Shown here piece by piece: positions 1 through 8,135 of a stretch of DNA of 64,000 bases (position 1 is the stretch's first letter; each line of letters opens with the position of its first letter). The notes under the pieces were generated by a model. That model did no database searches. It was not told the origin of the DNA and worked only from the letters and a program-made list of their open reading frames with translations. The DNA comes from CAVVAH01 sp963746175 (GTDB taxonomy: Bacteria > Actinomycetota > Actinomycetes > JACCUZ01): positions 868,001 to 932,000 of the forward strand of contig CAVVAH010000008.1 of NCBI GenBank assembly GCA_963746175.1, read 5' to 3'. Both the position numbers and the translations under genes were made by a program.

Positions 1-2071
1 TCCAGGTCAGCTCGACCTCGGTGCCCGATGCGCCGGCCTCCGCGTCGAGACCGGAGGGTGCGGACGGCGGAGTCGTGTCGGCCGGCGGGGCCTGTCCCCC
101 GCGGCTCAGGACGAGGTCGTCGAGGGTGACGTTCTTGACGCCGGTGTTCGTCGAGCTACGCACCACCGACACGAACAGCTGCCCCGGCGCGGACACCGAG
201 GAGTCGGTGCCCGACCACGTCCATGCCGTCGGCTCCGGCTGCCCGTCCAACCACGTCCGGAACATCACCTGCTGCCCCACCACCCGGAACCGCAGCCACT
301 GCTTGGCTGTGGACACCCGCGACCCAGCCGGCTCCGCACGCAACGTCGAGGTCACACCCGCCACGTTCTTGCTCACCACCACCGCGCCCGAGCTCGACAC
401 CAGCTGCAACCCGTAGCCACTGGCCGGCCGGTACGCGTTCTGCCAACCACCCGAACCCCGCAACCACACGTTGAGATAGGCCAAGCCCGACGTCTGACCC
501 CACCGGTAGGACGTCAACAAGTCCTCATCCGCCACCGCCGGAACACCACTGAGGAACGACCGGCCGAACGAGTTCGCCACATCCGCGCTCTGCAACCGGC
601 CGCCACCACCCTGCACATCCACCACGCCACCGGCACCCACCGACGACGTCCACCCCACCGGCCACGCCGAACCATCCGCACCCGAGAACGACTCCGAACG
701 CAGCACCTGCGAACCCGCCGGCGTCGTCACCGACAGCGGCGGCGCCGAGTCACCACTCACGTTCCCCGCAGCATCAAAGGCCCGCACCACGTACTGATAC
801 GTCCGCCCCGGGACCACCGACAGGTCCGCGTACGACGTCCCCGGCACCGACGAAGCCACCACCACCCCGTCCCGCACCACCCGATAACCCGCAACCCCAC
901 GGTCATCCGAGGACGCCACCCAGGACAGATCCACCCGCGACCCGTCCGCCGCAGCCGAACCCACCAACCCCGACGGCACCGACGGCGCCGACACATCCGG
1001 CGGCAACGGGTCGCCGTCGTCGGTGATGGAGAAGGCGTCGTTGAACGTCCCGAAGGCGGTGACGTAGCTCACCTCGATGTGCGAGGCGTCGACGGTGAAC
1101 CTGCTGAAGCCCGAGAACGAGCCCTCGCTGCCACCGCCGCGGATCTTCGCGAAGTAGCCCGCCTCGGGGTCGGCCGGGTCGACCGTGTAGTTGGTCTGGC
1201 CCCCGGCGCCGTTGATGAGCAGCACGCTGCCGGCCCCGGCGACGTACTGCCCCGCCGCGCCGTCCCCGACGATGCAGTCCTGGTCGACCTGGCCGAGTGC
1301 CACGACGGGGCAAGCGGGACCGAGCGCCAGCTGCTTGCTGCGCTGGTAGGTGTGGTCGTGCCCCTCGAGGATCAGGTCGACCTTCTTCGACACCAGCAGG
1401 TTGAAGACGTCGGGTCCGATCTCGTCCAGCTTGGGCCCGGTCGAGAGGTGGTTGAGGTGGTTCATCACGATGACCCACTTGACGCCCTGCGCCCTGGCCT
1501 GGTCGATCGCGTTGCCGAGCCACAGGGAGTGCGCAGACCCGGGCGCGTACGAGTAGCCGAGGCCGGGGTAGATGCCGATGAACCGCGCCAACGGCGTGGT
1601 CGACGGATAGTCGAAGTAGTACTCCCGACCGTAGGTCCCTGACGGCGAGGCCGTCGAACCGAGGCGGTCCGGCAGGCAGGTCGACGTGAGGTACTCGTCG
1701 AGGGTTCCGGTCTCGTGATTGCCGCCGATGATCTCGAACGGGTAGCTCTCGCCGTAGACATCGCCGGCCGGATGCCCTGCGCCGAGGTTGATGTTGTCCT
1801 TGACCATCTGGCACCAGGCCGGCGGCGTGAGCTGGTCGTAGCTGAGGTCTCCCAGCGACAGGAAGAAGTCGAGGTCGCTCGCGCCCACGGCCTGGAAGAC
1901 GGACCTGCTCCGCGCGGTGGCCGCGTGATCCCCCACCGCGCCGAACGTGAACGACGTCGCGGCGTCGGCCGGGCCGACAGGCACGAAGACCACGGGGAGG
2001 GCGAGGACGGCCATGGCGACCGTGGCGTGCAGGATGCGCCGACCGACGCCGAGCCGGCGCTGAGGCGGCAT
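1..2071 (-). CDS. Secreted metallophosphoesterase with fibronectin III domains (3' end outside window)
   Basis: This is a calcineurin-like (PF00149-type) phosphoesterase predicted to act outside the cell on an unknown phosphoester. The ATG at 2071 opens a signal peptide (residues 1-38, ending GPADAA). The metal-site blocks follow in order: GAVGDH near residue 46, LSLGDLSYD near 72, GGNHE near 117, NHLNH near 205 and GHDHTYQR near 237. The first block is GDH rather than the usual GDxH. A fibronectin III domain lies near residues 350-440, then a beta-rich region near 445-650 of the lamin-G/DUF1349 kind, and a second FN3 starts at the window edge. It lies 48 bp downstream of the Alg13-like gene on the same strand, so it is probably the last gene of the exopolysaccharide operon. 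The arrangement resembles purple-acid-phosphatase-like secreted enzymes; the substrate is unknown. Confidence 0.85.
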   Translation of the reverse strand, partial: MPPQRRLGVGRRILHATVAMAVLALPVVFVPVGPADAATSFTFGAVGDHAATARSRSVFQAVGASDLDFFLSLGDLSYDQLTPPAWCQMVKDNINLGAGHPAGDVYGESYPFEIIGGNHETGTLDEYLTSTCLPDRLGSTASPSGTYGREYYFDYPSTTPLARFIGIYPGLGYSYAPGSAHSLWLGNAIDQARAQGVKWVIVMNHLNHLSTGPKLDEIGPDVFNLLVSKKVDLILEGHDHTYQRSKQLALGPACPVVALGQVDQDCIVGDGAAGQYVAGAGSVLLINGAGGQTNYTVDPADPEAGYFAKIRGGGSEGSFSGFSRFTVDASHIEVSYVTAFGTFNDAFSITDDGDPLPPDVSAPSVPSGLVGSAAADGSRVDLSWVASSDDRGVAGYRVVRDGVVVASSVPGTSYADLSVVPGRTYQYVVRAFDAAGNVSGDSAPPLSVTTPAGSQVLRSESFSGADGSAWPVGWTSSVGAGGVVDVQGGGGRLQSADVANSFGRSFLSGVPAVADEDLLTSYRWGQTSGLAYLNVWLRGSGGWQNAYRPASGYGLQLVSSSGAVVVSKNVAGVTSTLRAEPAGSRVSTAKQWLRFRVVGQQVMFRTWLDGQPEPTAWTWSGTDSSVSAPGQLFVSVVRSSTNTGVKNVTLDDLVLSRGGQAPPADTTPPSAPSGLDAEAGASGTEVELTW

Positions 2072-2119
2072 GGCGGGCACACCCCTCTCTGCTGCCGGGA
2101 CCAGTGGTGGACTCATGTG

Positions 2120-2746
2120 CTAGCTCAGCTGACGGGGGCGCGCCGACCCACGCCGCTGCAGGAAGTGGTGCCGGCCGTGTCGGGCCGTGGCGCGGGAGGC
2201 CAGGAGTGCGTCGGCCTCCTCCGCGAAACGAGCTATGGACTGCTGGGTCCGCGTGCGGAAGTCGATGGGCGCGGAGCGGACCGACGTCGGGCTCGCCAAC
2301 GCCTCGTCGAGATGCCGACGCAACGCCTCTTCGTCGTCGGCCACGACCGTGTCGCCAGTCGCTTGCATGTGCTGGCAGAACGCTGCCTGGTGGTTGTCCA
2401 CCACCTCACCCAGCTCGGCGCGACGGGGAACGGAGATCGGGATCAGCCCCAGCTTGCGCGCCTCCAGCAGGGCGATGGGACCGCCCTGCAGGACGACGAT
2501 CGTGGCCGCGCGCATCAGGCTCTGCAGCAGGTCGTGATCCATGAACCGCTCGCCGTTGGCATGGCGGGGTGGCGCAGAAGTGCCGTACTGCATCACGCAG
2601 TCGACCTGCTCGCCACCGCCGTCGGCGAGCCAGCCGTCGACCCAGCCGATCAGCCGATCGAACGGGTGGTGGTCCGAGCCGACCGTGACCAGCAAGAACG
2701 GTCGGACGGCCGGGCCCCGGTAGTCAGGCAGGACGATGGAGGTCAC
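2120..2746 (-). CDS. Alg13/PssE-like glycosyltransferase subunit (GT28 C-terminal type)
   Basis: This 208-residue protein resembles the C-terminal, nucleotide-sugar-binding half of a family-28 glycosyltransferase, as in Alg13, PssE or WelK. Visible family features are the opening strand FLLVTVGSDHHPF and the block VVLQGGP..ALLEARKLGLIP followed by VPR and DNHQ, the usual donor-nucleotide binding segment. I chose the GTG at 2746 because its GTGA overlaps the stop codon of the Alg14-like gene, showing translational coupling; the open frame extends 18 codons further, inside the previous gene. In this family the subunit joins the membrane-bound Alg14-like partner to make one working enzyme that extends a lipid-linked sugar. 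The sugar transferred cannot be read from the sequence. Confidence 0.85.
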   Translation of the reverse strand: MTSIVLPDYRGPAVRPFLLVTVGSDHHPFDRLIGWVDGWLADGGGEQVDCVMQYGTSAPPRHANGERFMDHDLLQSLMRAATIVVLQGGPIALLEARKLGLIPISVPRRAELGEVVDNHQAAFCQHMQATGDTVVADDEEALRRHLDEALASPTSVRSAPIDFRTRTQQSIARFAEEADALLASRATARHGRHHFLQRRGSARPRQLS

Positions 2747-3372
2747 AGCAGCGTGCCGATCACAGTGGCCCCTGGGTACAGCCGACGCTGCTGCTCCCAC
2801 TGCACGAAGAACCGCGTGGCGAAGGGCCGGCAGAGCCGCCCCGTCAGGGTGCGCGAGTCGAGGCGGTCGAACACCTCGATGTAGATGGTCGGGATGCCCA
2901 TCAGCCGAGCGAGGAGGAAGAACGGGAACGCCACCGCAGCGCCTGTCGACACCACCATCGCCGGCTCGTGCTCACGGAGCAGCCGGTAGGCAAGCACCGT
3001 GTTCCGCAGGAGATTCTTCGCGTTGCGGGTCGTGGGGTGGTGCGCCCACGCCACCTGCTCGGTCGCAAGCTGCGAACGCGCGTCCGACGTGTCGAAGGTC
3101 ACCCAGACGCGCTCCTTGTCCCGCCACCAGCCCTCGAGGGCGAGCAGCTGGGCGAGGTGACCGCCACTGGATGCGACCAGGAACACCGGGCCAAGACCCG
3201 TCGATCCACTCGCGACCTGCTCCGGCTCGGACGGCTCGGCCATCTCGGGCTCGGTCGTCTCGGGCTCGGTCGTCTCGGGCTCGGTCTCGGGCTCGGTCTC
3301 GACCACCACGATCGGCCGGTCGGCCCGCTCTGCGGCAGGGACCAGCGTGACGGAGAACTCGTCAGTACGCAC
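2743..3372 (-). CDS. Alg14/PssD-like membrane glycosyltransferase subunit with acidic N-terminal repeat
   Basis: The C-terminal 150 residues match the Alg14/PssD family, which anchors the catalytic Alg13-like subunit to the membrane and binds the lipid-linked acceptor. The family signature VASSGGHLAQLLAL lies near residues 65-78. The hydrophobic stretch STGAAVAFPFFLLARLMGIPT is typical of the membrane-associated helix. The N-terminal 55 residues are unusual: a Glu/Pro/Thr tract made of repeats of ETEP and ETTEPE, absent from ordinary members. The GTG at 3372 overlaps the stop of the upstream sugar-phosphate transferase by 11 bases, and the stop overlaps the Alg13-like start. The three genes are therefore one coupled unit. 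The true start could lie inside the repeat, but no good internal ribosome site is evident. Confidence 0.85.
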   Translation of the reverse strand: MRTDEFSVTLVPAAERADRPIVVVETEPETEPETTEPETTEPEMAEPSEPEQVASGSTGLGPVFLVASSGGHLAQLLALEGWWRDKERVWVTFDTSDARSQLATEQVAWAHHPTTRNAKNLLRNTVLAYRLLREHEPAMVVSTGAAVAFPFFLLARLMGIPTIYIEVFDRLDSRTLTGRLCRPFATRFFVQWEQQRRLYPGATVIGTLL

Positions 3373-4831
3373 CCTGCCCCCTCAGCACGGTGCCCAACGT
3401 CCGACCGAGGATGCGCAGGTCCAGCGACAACGACCAGTTGTCCACGTAGCTGAGATCCAGGCGCACGCAGTCGGCCCAGCCCAGGTCGGCGCGACCACTG
3501 ACCTGCCACAGGCCGGTCAGGCCCGGCCGGACCGCGAACCGGCGGTGGACGTCCTTCTCGTAGAGCTCGACCTCCTCGGGAAGCGAGGGTCGCGGGCCGA
3601 CGAGCGACATGTCGCCGGTCACCACGTTGAAGATCTGGGGCAGCTCGTCGAGGGAGAACCGACGCAGCAACCGGCCGACCCGTGTCACCCGGGGGTCGTC
3701 ACGCATCTTGAAGAGCACGCTGTTGCCGTCGTTGTTCGGGAGGAGCCCTTGCCGTCGCTCGTGCGCGTCGGTCACCATCGTCCGGAACTTGATCATGGTG
3801 AACGGCCGGCCGTCCCTGCCGATGCGCACCTGCCGGAACAGGGCCGGGCCCGGGCTGTCGACCCGGATGCCGACGGCGACGGCGAGCAGGACGGGGCTGA
3901 GGAGGAAGAGTGCCACCACGCCGAGGACGCGGTCGGCCAGGTGCTTGACGTGGACGGAGATGCCCGTGACCGCGCGGTGCCGGACGTGTACGAGCCCGAC
4001 ACCCTCTCCCATCCGGAGGCTCAACCGCCCCGGCGCGACGTCGCCGATGTCCGACGCCAGCAGGACCGACGTGCCGTCGGCCTCCAGCCGCCACATCAGC
4101 GTCCGAAGGAGGTGCCGGTCGGCCCCCCCGCCGGGCAGGACGACCACAGCGTCGGCGCTGCACAACGAGGCGGTCCGGGCGACGGCCTCCGCGCTCGTCC
4201 CGCTGACCGCGCGGATGCCTCTGCTGGTCAGGCGGTGACCGCCCTCGTCGGCGTCGGGCAGGCAGGCGCCGACCACGCGGAGCCCGAGGTGCTGGGTCCG
4301 AGCCAGCAGCTCGCTGAGCGTCCTGACCTCGGCCGCCCCTCCAACGGCGACGACGGCGTGGAACGCGACGCCCTCCCGCCGCAGGTGCGCCAGCCAGGAC
4401 CGCAGCCCCAGCCGGGCTGCGAGCGACAGCAGGAGCAGGAGCGGCAACGTGACGGCGGCGAAGTGCAACCACACGGGGCTGTCGGCCCAGTACGAGGTGG
4501 CTGCCGCGAGCAGGCCCAGGCCCGCGGCAAGCGACGAGAGACGGCGGACCTCAGCGGTCGGCGACTCCCCGAGACGCAGGGCATACCCACCCTGCAGCGC
4601 CACGACCGCCGGCCAGAGCAGGGGCAACGCCCCACGCGCGGTGTCGGACGTGTCCGCCCCGCCGAGGAGGGGCGCTGCCGCCACGACCACGAGGCAGACA
4701 ACAGCATCAGCCGCCAGCGCCGCCGGCCGGTACCACGCCTCCCCGACTACTCTCGGTGATCTCAGCACTACCGGTCGGTCCTGAGGCAGCACCGAGGTGC
4801 GCTGATCCATCGCCGTCACGAGACCCCCCAC
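3362..4831 (-). CDS. Exopolysaccharide polyprenyl glycosylphosphotransferase
   Basis: This is a membrane sugar-phosphate transferase of the WbaP/CpsE kind. It moves a hexose-1-phosphate from a nucleotide sugar to undecaprenyl phosphate, starting assembly of a surface polysaccharide repeat unit. The N-terminal half holds several hydrophobic helices (around residues 30-130), then a nucleotide-binding-like middle domain. The C-terminal catalytic domain (about 295-485) carries the family motifs: DSPGPALFRQVRIG, KFRTM, LDELPQIFNV, LVGPRPSLP and RPGLTGLWQVSGR. The frame opens with GTG at 4831; an in-frame ATG at 4810 (MDQRTS) is an equally good start. It is the first gene of the operon with the Alg14/Alg13-like pair, so it makes the lipid-linked primer those proteins extend. 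Confidence 0.92.
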   Translation of the reverse strand: MGGLVTAMDQRTSVLPQDRPVVLRSPRVVGEAWYRPAALAADAVVCLVVVAAAPLLGGADTSDTARGALPLLWPAVVALQGGYALRLGESPTAEVRRLSSLAAGLGLLAAATSYWADSPVWLHFAAVTLPLLLLLSLAARLGLRSWLAHLRREGVAFHAVVAVGGAAEVRTLSELLARTQHLGLRVVGACLPDADEGGHRLTSRGIRAVSGTSAEAVARTASLCSADAVVVLPGGGADRHLLRTLMWRLEADGTSVLLASDIGDVAPGRLSLRMGEGVGLVHVRHRAVTGISVHVKHLADRVLGVVALFLLSPVLLAVAVGIRVDSPGPALFRQVRIGRDGRPFTMIKFRTMVTDAHERRQGLLPNNDGNSVLFKMRDDPRVTRVGRLLRRFSLDELPQIFNVVTGDMSLVGPRPSLPEEVELYEKDVHRRFAVRPGLTGLWQVSGRADLGWADCVRLDLSYVDNWSLSLDLRILGRTLGTVLRGQGAY

Positions 4832-5151
4832 AGGTCAGCACCGCATGACCGCATTCCCCCCAGAGCCGGTCACTCAACGTGAGCGAACGACAGAGAACAC
4901 GACGTCGATCTTGGTAGATCGAGTCAGAGCGTAACTCTCTGACGGGGCTCCAGGAATAGTCTCTTTCCAGATTGCTGGAGCCGAGGTCGCCTGATGAGGC
5001 CAGTTCGGTCACGCTGCGTGTTGACGTCCTCGTCCTGCGAGAACATTCGTCCACAGCGAGGCCGCCCGAGAGCCGGCAGTGCTCCCGCCGAGCAGCGCGT
5101 CCCCGGGCCTCGGACCACGGCACCGAGCGATGGGGGCCGGCTGCAGGACAG
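4832..5151. other. Intergenic region upstream of the exopolysaccharide operon
   Basis: No gene is supported here. The segment should hold the promoter of the minus-strand polysaccharide operon. Three short inverted repeats are visible: CGATC/GATCG around 4906-4921; GTCAGAG (4923-4929) with CTCTGAC (4937-4943) and a 7-nt loop; and CTCCAG (4948-4953) with CTGGAG (4975-4980). Their stacking is compatible with operators or a structured leader, but no family-specific motif is recognisable. Confidence 0.4.
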
Positions 5152-5490
5152 TCAGTCGAGGTGCTCGCGAGCGACCTTCTTCGGCACGACCATCCGCCAC
5201 GCGTCGAGCACCAGCTCGCGCATCTCCTCGACGTCGAGGGCATCGGCGCGGGCGACGACCCAGTGGTAGCGGAGGTCCGACGTCGGCGGCATCTCGAAGA
5301 CCTCCGGCCGCGCGGACACCAGGTCGGCCCGCTCCTCCTTGGGGAAGGCGAAGCCCATGGTCGACTCGTCGCGCGAGAAGGCGACGTAGACGTAGCTGCC
5401 GACGCGGAACTTGATCCGGTCGCGCACCAGCACCTCGTAGCTGCGCGGCAGGTCACGCACCACGGCGCGGACGTCATCAACCGTCACCAC
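5152..5490 (-). CDS. MmcQ/YjbR family protein
   Basis: This 112-residue protein has the layout of the MmcQ/YjbR (DUF419) family: an N-terminal segment starting VDDVRAVVRDLP, a central two-layer fold with FRVGSYVYVAFSRDE and MGFAFPKEER, and the conserved RYHWVVARADAL...EEMRELVLDAWRMVVPK tail. Members have a double-wing fold often described as DNA-binding-like, but no defined reaction is known. The frame starts with two GTG codons at 5490. It lies 29 bp after the stop of the Erm-like gene on the same strand, so the two may share a transcript. Family assignment is firm; function is not. Confidence 0.85.
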   Translation of the reverse strand: MVTVDDVRAVVRDLPRSYEVLVRDRIKFRVGSYVYVAFSRDESTMGFAFPKEERADLVSARPEVFEMPPTSDLRYHWVVARADALDVEEMRELVLDAWRMVVPKKVAREHLD

Positions 5491-5519
5491 GACGCCACTG
5501 TGCCGCGCCGTGCCGACAG

Positions 5520-6065
5520 TCAGCGACGTCGGACGACGAGCACCGCCGCGTCGACCCGGGGTGGTGGCCGGAACGCGTGCCGCGGCACGGTCTGCCCGGC
5601 CTCGATCCGGAAGCGGCGTGACGGCCGGACGCCTCGCGTGTCGCCGGTCGCCAGCTGTGTGACCAGACGGCGGGGCAGCACCAGGTGGGCCGAGGTCAGC
5701 GCGGACTCCCGCCCCAGCAGCAACCTGAGCAGTGCGCTGCTCACTCCGTACGGCGGGTTGGCCACGACCCGGAACGGACGGGCCGGCAGCCGCAGCCCGG
5801 TGAGATCGCGCTCGACTACCGTCACCGGGTCGTGCGCGAACCTCCGTCGAAGGGCCGCCGCCCGACCGGGGTGCAGCTCGACGGCCAGGACCCGAGCGCC
5901 GCGTGCGACGAGCGGCGCGGTGAGCGCGCCGGCTCCCGCACCGAGGTCGAGCACGAGCTCACCCGGACGCACCGACGCGGCCGCCACGACCCGTGCCGCC
6001 CAGGACTCATCGAGCTGGTGCCAACCCCACCGGGCCGGCGGCTGGTGCCGCCCGCCCGCGGGCAC
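5520..6065 (-). CDS. Erm(37)-like 23S rRNA (adenine-N6)-methyltransferase
   Basis: This SAM-dependent rRNA adenine methyltransferase most resembles, from memory, the short mycobacterial Erm(37) protein rather than KsgA. Shared features include the N-terminal block WGWHQLDESWAARVVAAASV, motif I LDLGAGAGALTAPL (near residue 39), the acidic end of strand 2 in VAVELHP, the catalytic NPPY motif (VANPPYG, near 102) and the ending PPPRVDAAVLVVRRR. At 181 residues it lacks the C-terminal helical domain of classical Erm enzymes, as Erm(37) does. Family knowledge predicts methylation at or next to A2058 of 23S rRNA and lowered macrolide-lincosamide-streptogramin sensitivity. The start is a GTG at 6065; a stop lies four codons upstream. 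A true KsgA is encoded separately at 22821-23684. Confidence 0.85.
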   Translation of the reverse strand: MPAGGRHQPPARWGWHQLDESWAARVVAAASVRPGELVLDLGAGAGALTAPLVARGARVLAVELHPGRAAALRRRFAHDPVTVVERDLTGLRLPARPFRVVANPPYGVSSALLRLLLGRESALTSAHLVLPRRLVTQLATGDTRGVRPSRRFRIEAGQTVPRHAFRPPPRVDAAVLVVRRR

Positions 6066-6152
6066 GACGGACCATCACGAAGACGTTCGACATGCCGGCA
6101 CGGTAGGCACCGGCGCCTTACGTGCACCACCGGGTTTCCCGGAGGCCGCGGA

Positions 6153-8051
6153 TCAGGGCGTGACGGTGTCCGTCCCGGAGTCGTCGACGATCGGACGTCC
6201 GTCGGAGGTCGTCCGCGTGGCGACGAAGCGCCACGAGTAGTCGCCGGGACGAAGCGTCAGCTCGAGCACGCCGTTCTCGACCTTGTTGACCTCGCTCCAC
6301 GCGAACGGCGGGGACTGCACCTGCCCCACGAGGTCCGCGCCGCCCGTGCCGACCGTGAAGGCGCGGAAGCCGTTCGGATCAGCCTTGGTCGGCCCCACCT
6401 TCTTCCACCGGGTGTACATGTGGTCGTGCCCCCAGAGCACGATGTCGGCACGGGCCTGGAAGACCTTCTGCACGAGCCCGTTCACCGAGCTGTCGGTGTG
6501 GCCGCTCGACCCGCTGTTCCGCCACGGTGGGTGGTGCCAGGAGACGAGCAGGTTCCGGCTCCCGACCGACGCCAGCTGGTCGTCCAGCCACTGGAGCTGG
6601 GCCGGGTTGCCCGGCTGGTTGGAGTCCAGGACGATGGCCCGCCAGCTGCTGTCGATGTCGAAGGCGTACCAGCGCGGACAGGTGCTGCCCGGGTAGAAGT
6701 AGCCGCAGAACCCGGGTGCCGGCGCGTCGAACGCATGGCTGTCAGCGACCTCGTGGTTGCCGATCACCGGCTTGCTCAGGGGACGCAACGCGTTCCAGGT
6801 GGACAGCTTGTAGCCGTTGTCGTACTCGGCGATCCTCCCTGTCTCGTACTGGGTGTCGCCGAGAAGCAGGTAGCGGCTCGGGTTCAGTCCGGCCGCGAGG
6901 GTGCCGGTCGTGCTGCACGTGGCCGGGTCGGGGGTGCACAGGTCACCCACAGCCACGATCTTCGTCTCCGTGGGCGGCGGCGGGCTGGTCGGCGGCGGTG
7001 TGCTCGGCGCGGTGGTGGGGGCCAGGGTGACGGGTGCCGGGCCTGGCTCCGTCGTCGGTGGCACGTCGCCCGGACTCGGCGTGGGTGTCGGGACCGCGAG
7101 CGCGCGCGTGACGGCCAGGACGGTGGGCGCCCGCCAGGTGCCGGCGGTCGGCGTGCTGGCCGCGCACTGGAAGCGGTAGGTCGTGTCGGGCAGCAGCCCG
7201 GTCAACGTCACCCGCACCTCGCGGGTCCCGGGAGGTGTCGTGACCTCGGTGGAGCGCCGGGTCAGGCCCGCGCCGTCCCGGCCGAACCGCACCACGACGT
7301 CGGTCCGGTCGCCGGAGGACACCTGGCAGCCGGCGACCATGGCTCGGGCCGAGACGGCGGTCGCGGCGAGACCCCGGACCGAGGGGATCGGCGGCGTTCG
7401 CGGCACCGCCACCCGTGGCCAGCCGCAGTCGGCCAACCCGTCGGACAGCGCAGCCTTCTCCGCCGGGTCGACGCTGAGGTGCCACCGCTGCTTGACCGCC
7501 ACCCAGCGCGCGAGGTAGCGACACCGCAGGGATGCGGAGTCGGGCGACCAGTCCTCCGGTGGCTGGTCGTCCCGCTCGCGCAGGGAGGGCACGGAGGCCA
7601 CCAGAAGCGACCCCGCGTAGCCGAGGTCGTTGGCCATGACCCGGCGCTCGCGCGCGGACCAGCGCCAGGCTCCGGAGCGCCAGGCCTCCCCGAAGGGCAC
7701 GAGCTGCGCGACGCGGACGTCAGCGCCGGTGAGGCGCGCCCCGTCCAGCGCCCCGACCCAGGCGCCGCCGGTGAGGCGGCAGCCGGCCGCCTCGCGCGGT
7801 GGCGTTCTCGCGTCCCGGAGCAGGACCTGCTGGCTGGTGAGACAGCCGTCGGCGTCCAGGTCGCTCCACCGTGGACGCGCGGCCGCGGCCAGGCCCCGCG
7901 AGTGCTCGGCAGCCACCGTCAGGCCGGCGAGCAGGCCGCGCGTCGACGTCGCCGCCGATGCCGCCTCCGGGACGGCGAGGACGCCGGAGAGCGCGAGTGC
8001 GCCCCCGAGCAGAGCCACGAGACCGCCCCGGCCCGCGCGTGATCGCGCCAT
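6153..8051 (-). CDS. Secreted fusion: degenerate DUF1524/HNH-like domain, FN3, metallophosphoesterase
   Basis: The protein (632 aa from the ATG at 8051; a GTG at 8072 is also possible) starts with a signal peptide ending near residue 34. Residues about 37-205 follow the plan of secreted actinobacterial DUF1524 HNH-type nucleases: WSDLDADGCLTSQQVLLRD, FGEAWRSGAWRWSARERRVMAND, CRYLARWVAVKQRW. The usual catalytic DH pair of the IDHVVALSDAW block is replaced by AQ (VRVAQLVPFGEAW, near 115), so nuclease activity is unlikely. A fibronectin III-like segment (about 220-318) and a Pro/Thr-rich linker follow. The C-terminal phosphoesterase has LLLGDTQYE, IGNHEV, SWHHPPW and WGHDHMYTRW, and its first GDxH is GDLC. 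A phosphoesterase attached to a dead nuclease-like module as binding or structural part is my inference. Confidence 0.85.
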   Translation of the reverse strand: MARSRAGRGGLVALLGGALALSGVLAVPEAASAATSTRGLLAGLTVAAEHSRGLAAAARPRWSDLDADGCLTSQQVLLRDARTPPREAAGCRLTGGAWVGALDGARLTGADVRVAQLVPFGEAWRSGAWRWSARERRVMANDLGYAGSLLVASVPSLRERDDQPPEDWSPDSASLRCRYLARWVAVKQRWHLSVDPAEKAALSDGLADCGWPRVAVPRTPPIPSVRGLAATAVSARAMVAGCQVSSGDRTDVVVRFGRDGAGLTRRSTEVTTPPGTREVRVTLTGLLPDTTYRFQCAASTPTAGTWRAPTVLAVTRALAVPTPTPSPGDVPPTTEPGPAPVTLAPTTAPSTPPPTSPPPPTETKIVAVGDLCTPDPATCSTTGTLAAGLNPSRYLLLGDTQYETGRIAEYDNGYKLSTWNALRPLSKPVIGNHEVADSHAFDAPAPGFCGYFYPGSTCPRWYAFDIDSSWRAIVLDSNQPGNPAQLQWLDDQLASVGSRNLLVSWHHPPWRNSGSSGHTDSSVNGLVQKVFQARADIVLWGHDHMYTRWKKVGPTKADPNGFRAFTVGTGGADLVGQVQSPPFAWSEVNKVENGVLELTLRPGDYSWRFVATRTTSDGRPIVDDSGTDTVTP

Positions 8052-8135
8052 GCTTCCCCCCGACCGTGCCACCCCGACCCTCTGGTGCCCGGAGGCTAAC
8101 CCGGCATCGACAGGTGGTGGCGCATTTTGCCCAGG

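Noticed and set aside
5520..6065. A second KsgA gene
   Set aside because: Too short, lacks the ALGQNF start, and follows Erm(37) N-terminal sequence; the real KsgA is at 22821-23684.
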